Below are positions 63,318 through 64,000 of a DNA stretch of 64,000 nucleotides, piece after piece. Origin of the DNA: Ignelater luminosus (lineage: Eukaryota; Arthropoda; Insecta; Coleoptera; Elateridae); the NCBI GenBank assembly GCA_011009095.1, contig VTPC01005723.1:251121-315120 (forward strand). The letters are read 5' to 3'. Position 1 is the first letter of the stretch. Each line of letters starts with the position of its first letter. The translations under genes were made by a program, and so were the position numbers. The notes beneath the pieces were generated by a model, which did no database searches, was not told where the DNA came from, and worked only from the letters and a program-made list of their open reading frames with translations.

Positions 63318-63998
63318 TCGGACCGGGACCTTTCGCCGCGCATCTTTCGACGCGAGTCATTTGCCGCGGAGACGTTTGCCGCAGACCCCGTTTCACCGCA
63401 TAGATTTTCACCGCAAGGACAGTTTGCCGCAAATAATAAGTTCCAACATATTTAGTTCCAGATATTTATCTGAACTAAGGTGAGATTATGCTTTATTTTT
63501 GCTAATTTGTCACGTAATGGTAATAACTAATGCGGAATTTATAAAAGTAAGCCAACAGTAGTTTATTTTACAAATCATAATCCGTCATTAACAAACTAAA
63601 ATATGAAATGGATGGCTCACAAAACGTTTTTTTGTGTTTTGCAGTATTGCAATAAGTTAATTTTGACAAATTGTTAATTTTATGCCTCCTCGACATTTAA
63701 TAGCTTATTGAACAAAAACAGATAGATTAGGTTAGGTTAGGTTAGGTTTTTAGTAGATATGAACATATGGTAAATTAAATACCATATTTGCTAAGAAGTT
63801 GAAATCGAGTCCGTACCTGCTTCGCCGCGTTCAACTAAAAATCTTCAAATGGAATTGTCAGTATGCTACTCTTGTGAATGGTTACCGCGGCAAAAAGTGT
63901 CTGCGGCGAAAAGTGTCTGCGGCAAATGTGTCTGCGGTCAAAAGCTCGCGGCGAAAGGTTCGCGGCGGATGAGTCGCGGCGAAACGCCCTAGACCGCT
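63318..63998. repeat. Foldback-like element with arrayed terminal inverted repeats
   Basis: Left array (63318 to about 63433): seven units of about 15 bp with core TTTCGCCGCG or TTTGCCGCAGAC. Right array (63881-63998): seven units of the reverse complement, TGTCTGCGGCGAAAA, TCGCGGCGAAA and similar. The outer flanks also match inversely: GGACCGGGACC on the left and GCCCTAGACCGC on the right. A lone CTTCGCCGCGTTC lies at about 63817. The middle, about 450 bp, is AT-rich and holds a TTAGG run but no gene. Terminal inverted repeats built from short tandem units are the hallmark of Foldback-type elements. The right edge touches the end of the window, so the target duplication cannot be checked. 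Confidence 0.75.
63727..63746 (+). repeat. Interstitial TTAGG run, four units
   Basis: Four perfect TTAGG units, the common insect telomere repeat, inside the foldback-like element. Confidence 0.9.
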
Positions 63999-64000
63999 TT

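Noticed and set aside
63318-63998. CRISPR-like array
   Set aside because: Units are too short and have no spacers, the two arrays are in opposite orientation, and the genome is eukaryotic.

Overview
This is an AT-rich eukaryotic window, most probably from an insect. Genes are sparse and split by GT-AG introns. The repeats are typical of insects: mariner, Tc1, Tigger/pogo and Ty3/Gypsy elements, plus an interstitial TTAGG run, the usual insect telomere unit. I cannot name the species or order. Most of the sequence is intergenic or intronic DNA with no coding signal, and nearly all short open frames in it are chance.

From left to right: 1-9.6 kb holds no gene, only a decayed minisatellite at 3.43-4.05 kb. 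A broken 4.5 kb Ty3/Gypsy element (minus strand, two LTRs of about 208 bp, 5-bp target duplication) lies at 9.63-14.18 kb. A dead mariner follows at 14.36-15.57 kb. One well-formed coding exon on the plus strand (22488-22728) is the start of a protein I do not recognise. A second, longer copy of the same mariner sits at 25.25-26.50 kb, next to a long, diverged inverted repeat at 26.68-27.39 kb. A CpG-richer island at 32.3-32.5 kb could be a promoter or non-coding first exon.

The only complete genes are two plus-strand paralogues encoding proteins made almost wholly of 24-residue leucine-rich repeats: 653 aa at 36.06-38.02 kb (26 repeats) and 671 aa at 45.47-47.49 kb (27 repeats). Each has its open frame in one exon just after a splice acceptor. 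Neither exon encodes a signal peptide, cysteine caps or a membrane segment, although this repeat type is normally extracellular. Two irregular repeats sit at matching places in both proteins. Between the genes are minisatellite units, a relic of an insect HTH transposase, and a 436-bp Tigger/pogo deletion derivative that still encodes a PIP-box-like tail.

From 48 kb on: a decayed Tc1-like element whose transposase contains a 59-bp intron (48.3-50.0 kb), a relic of a larger repeat-encoded protein (50.1-51.2 kb), a 9-bp minisatellite (55.56-55.70 kb, echoed at 56.34 kb), and at the right edge a foldback-like structure in which two arrays of about 15-bp CpG-rich units face each other (63.3-64.0 kb). 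The strongest candidates for something undescribed are the LRR pair and this foldback element.
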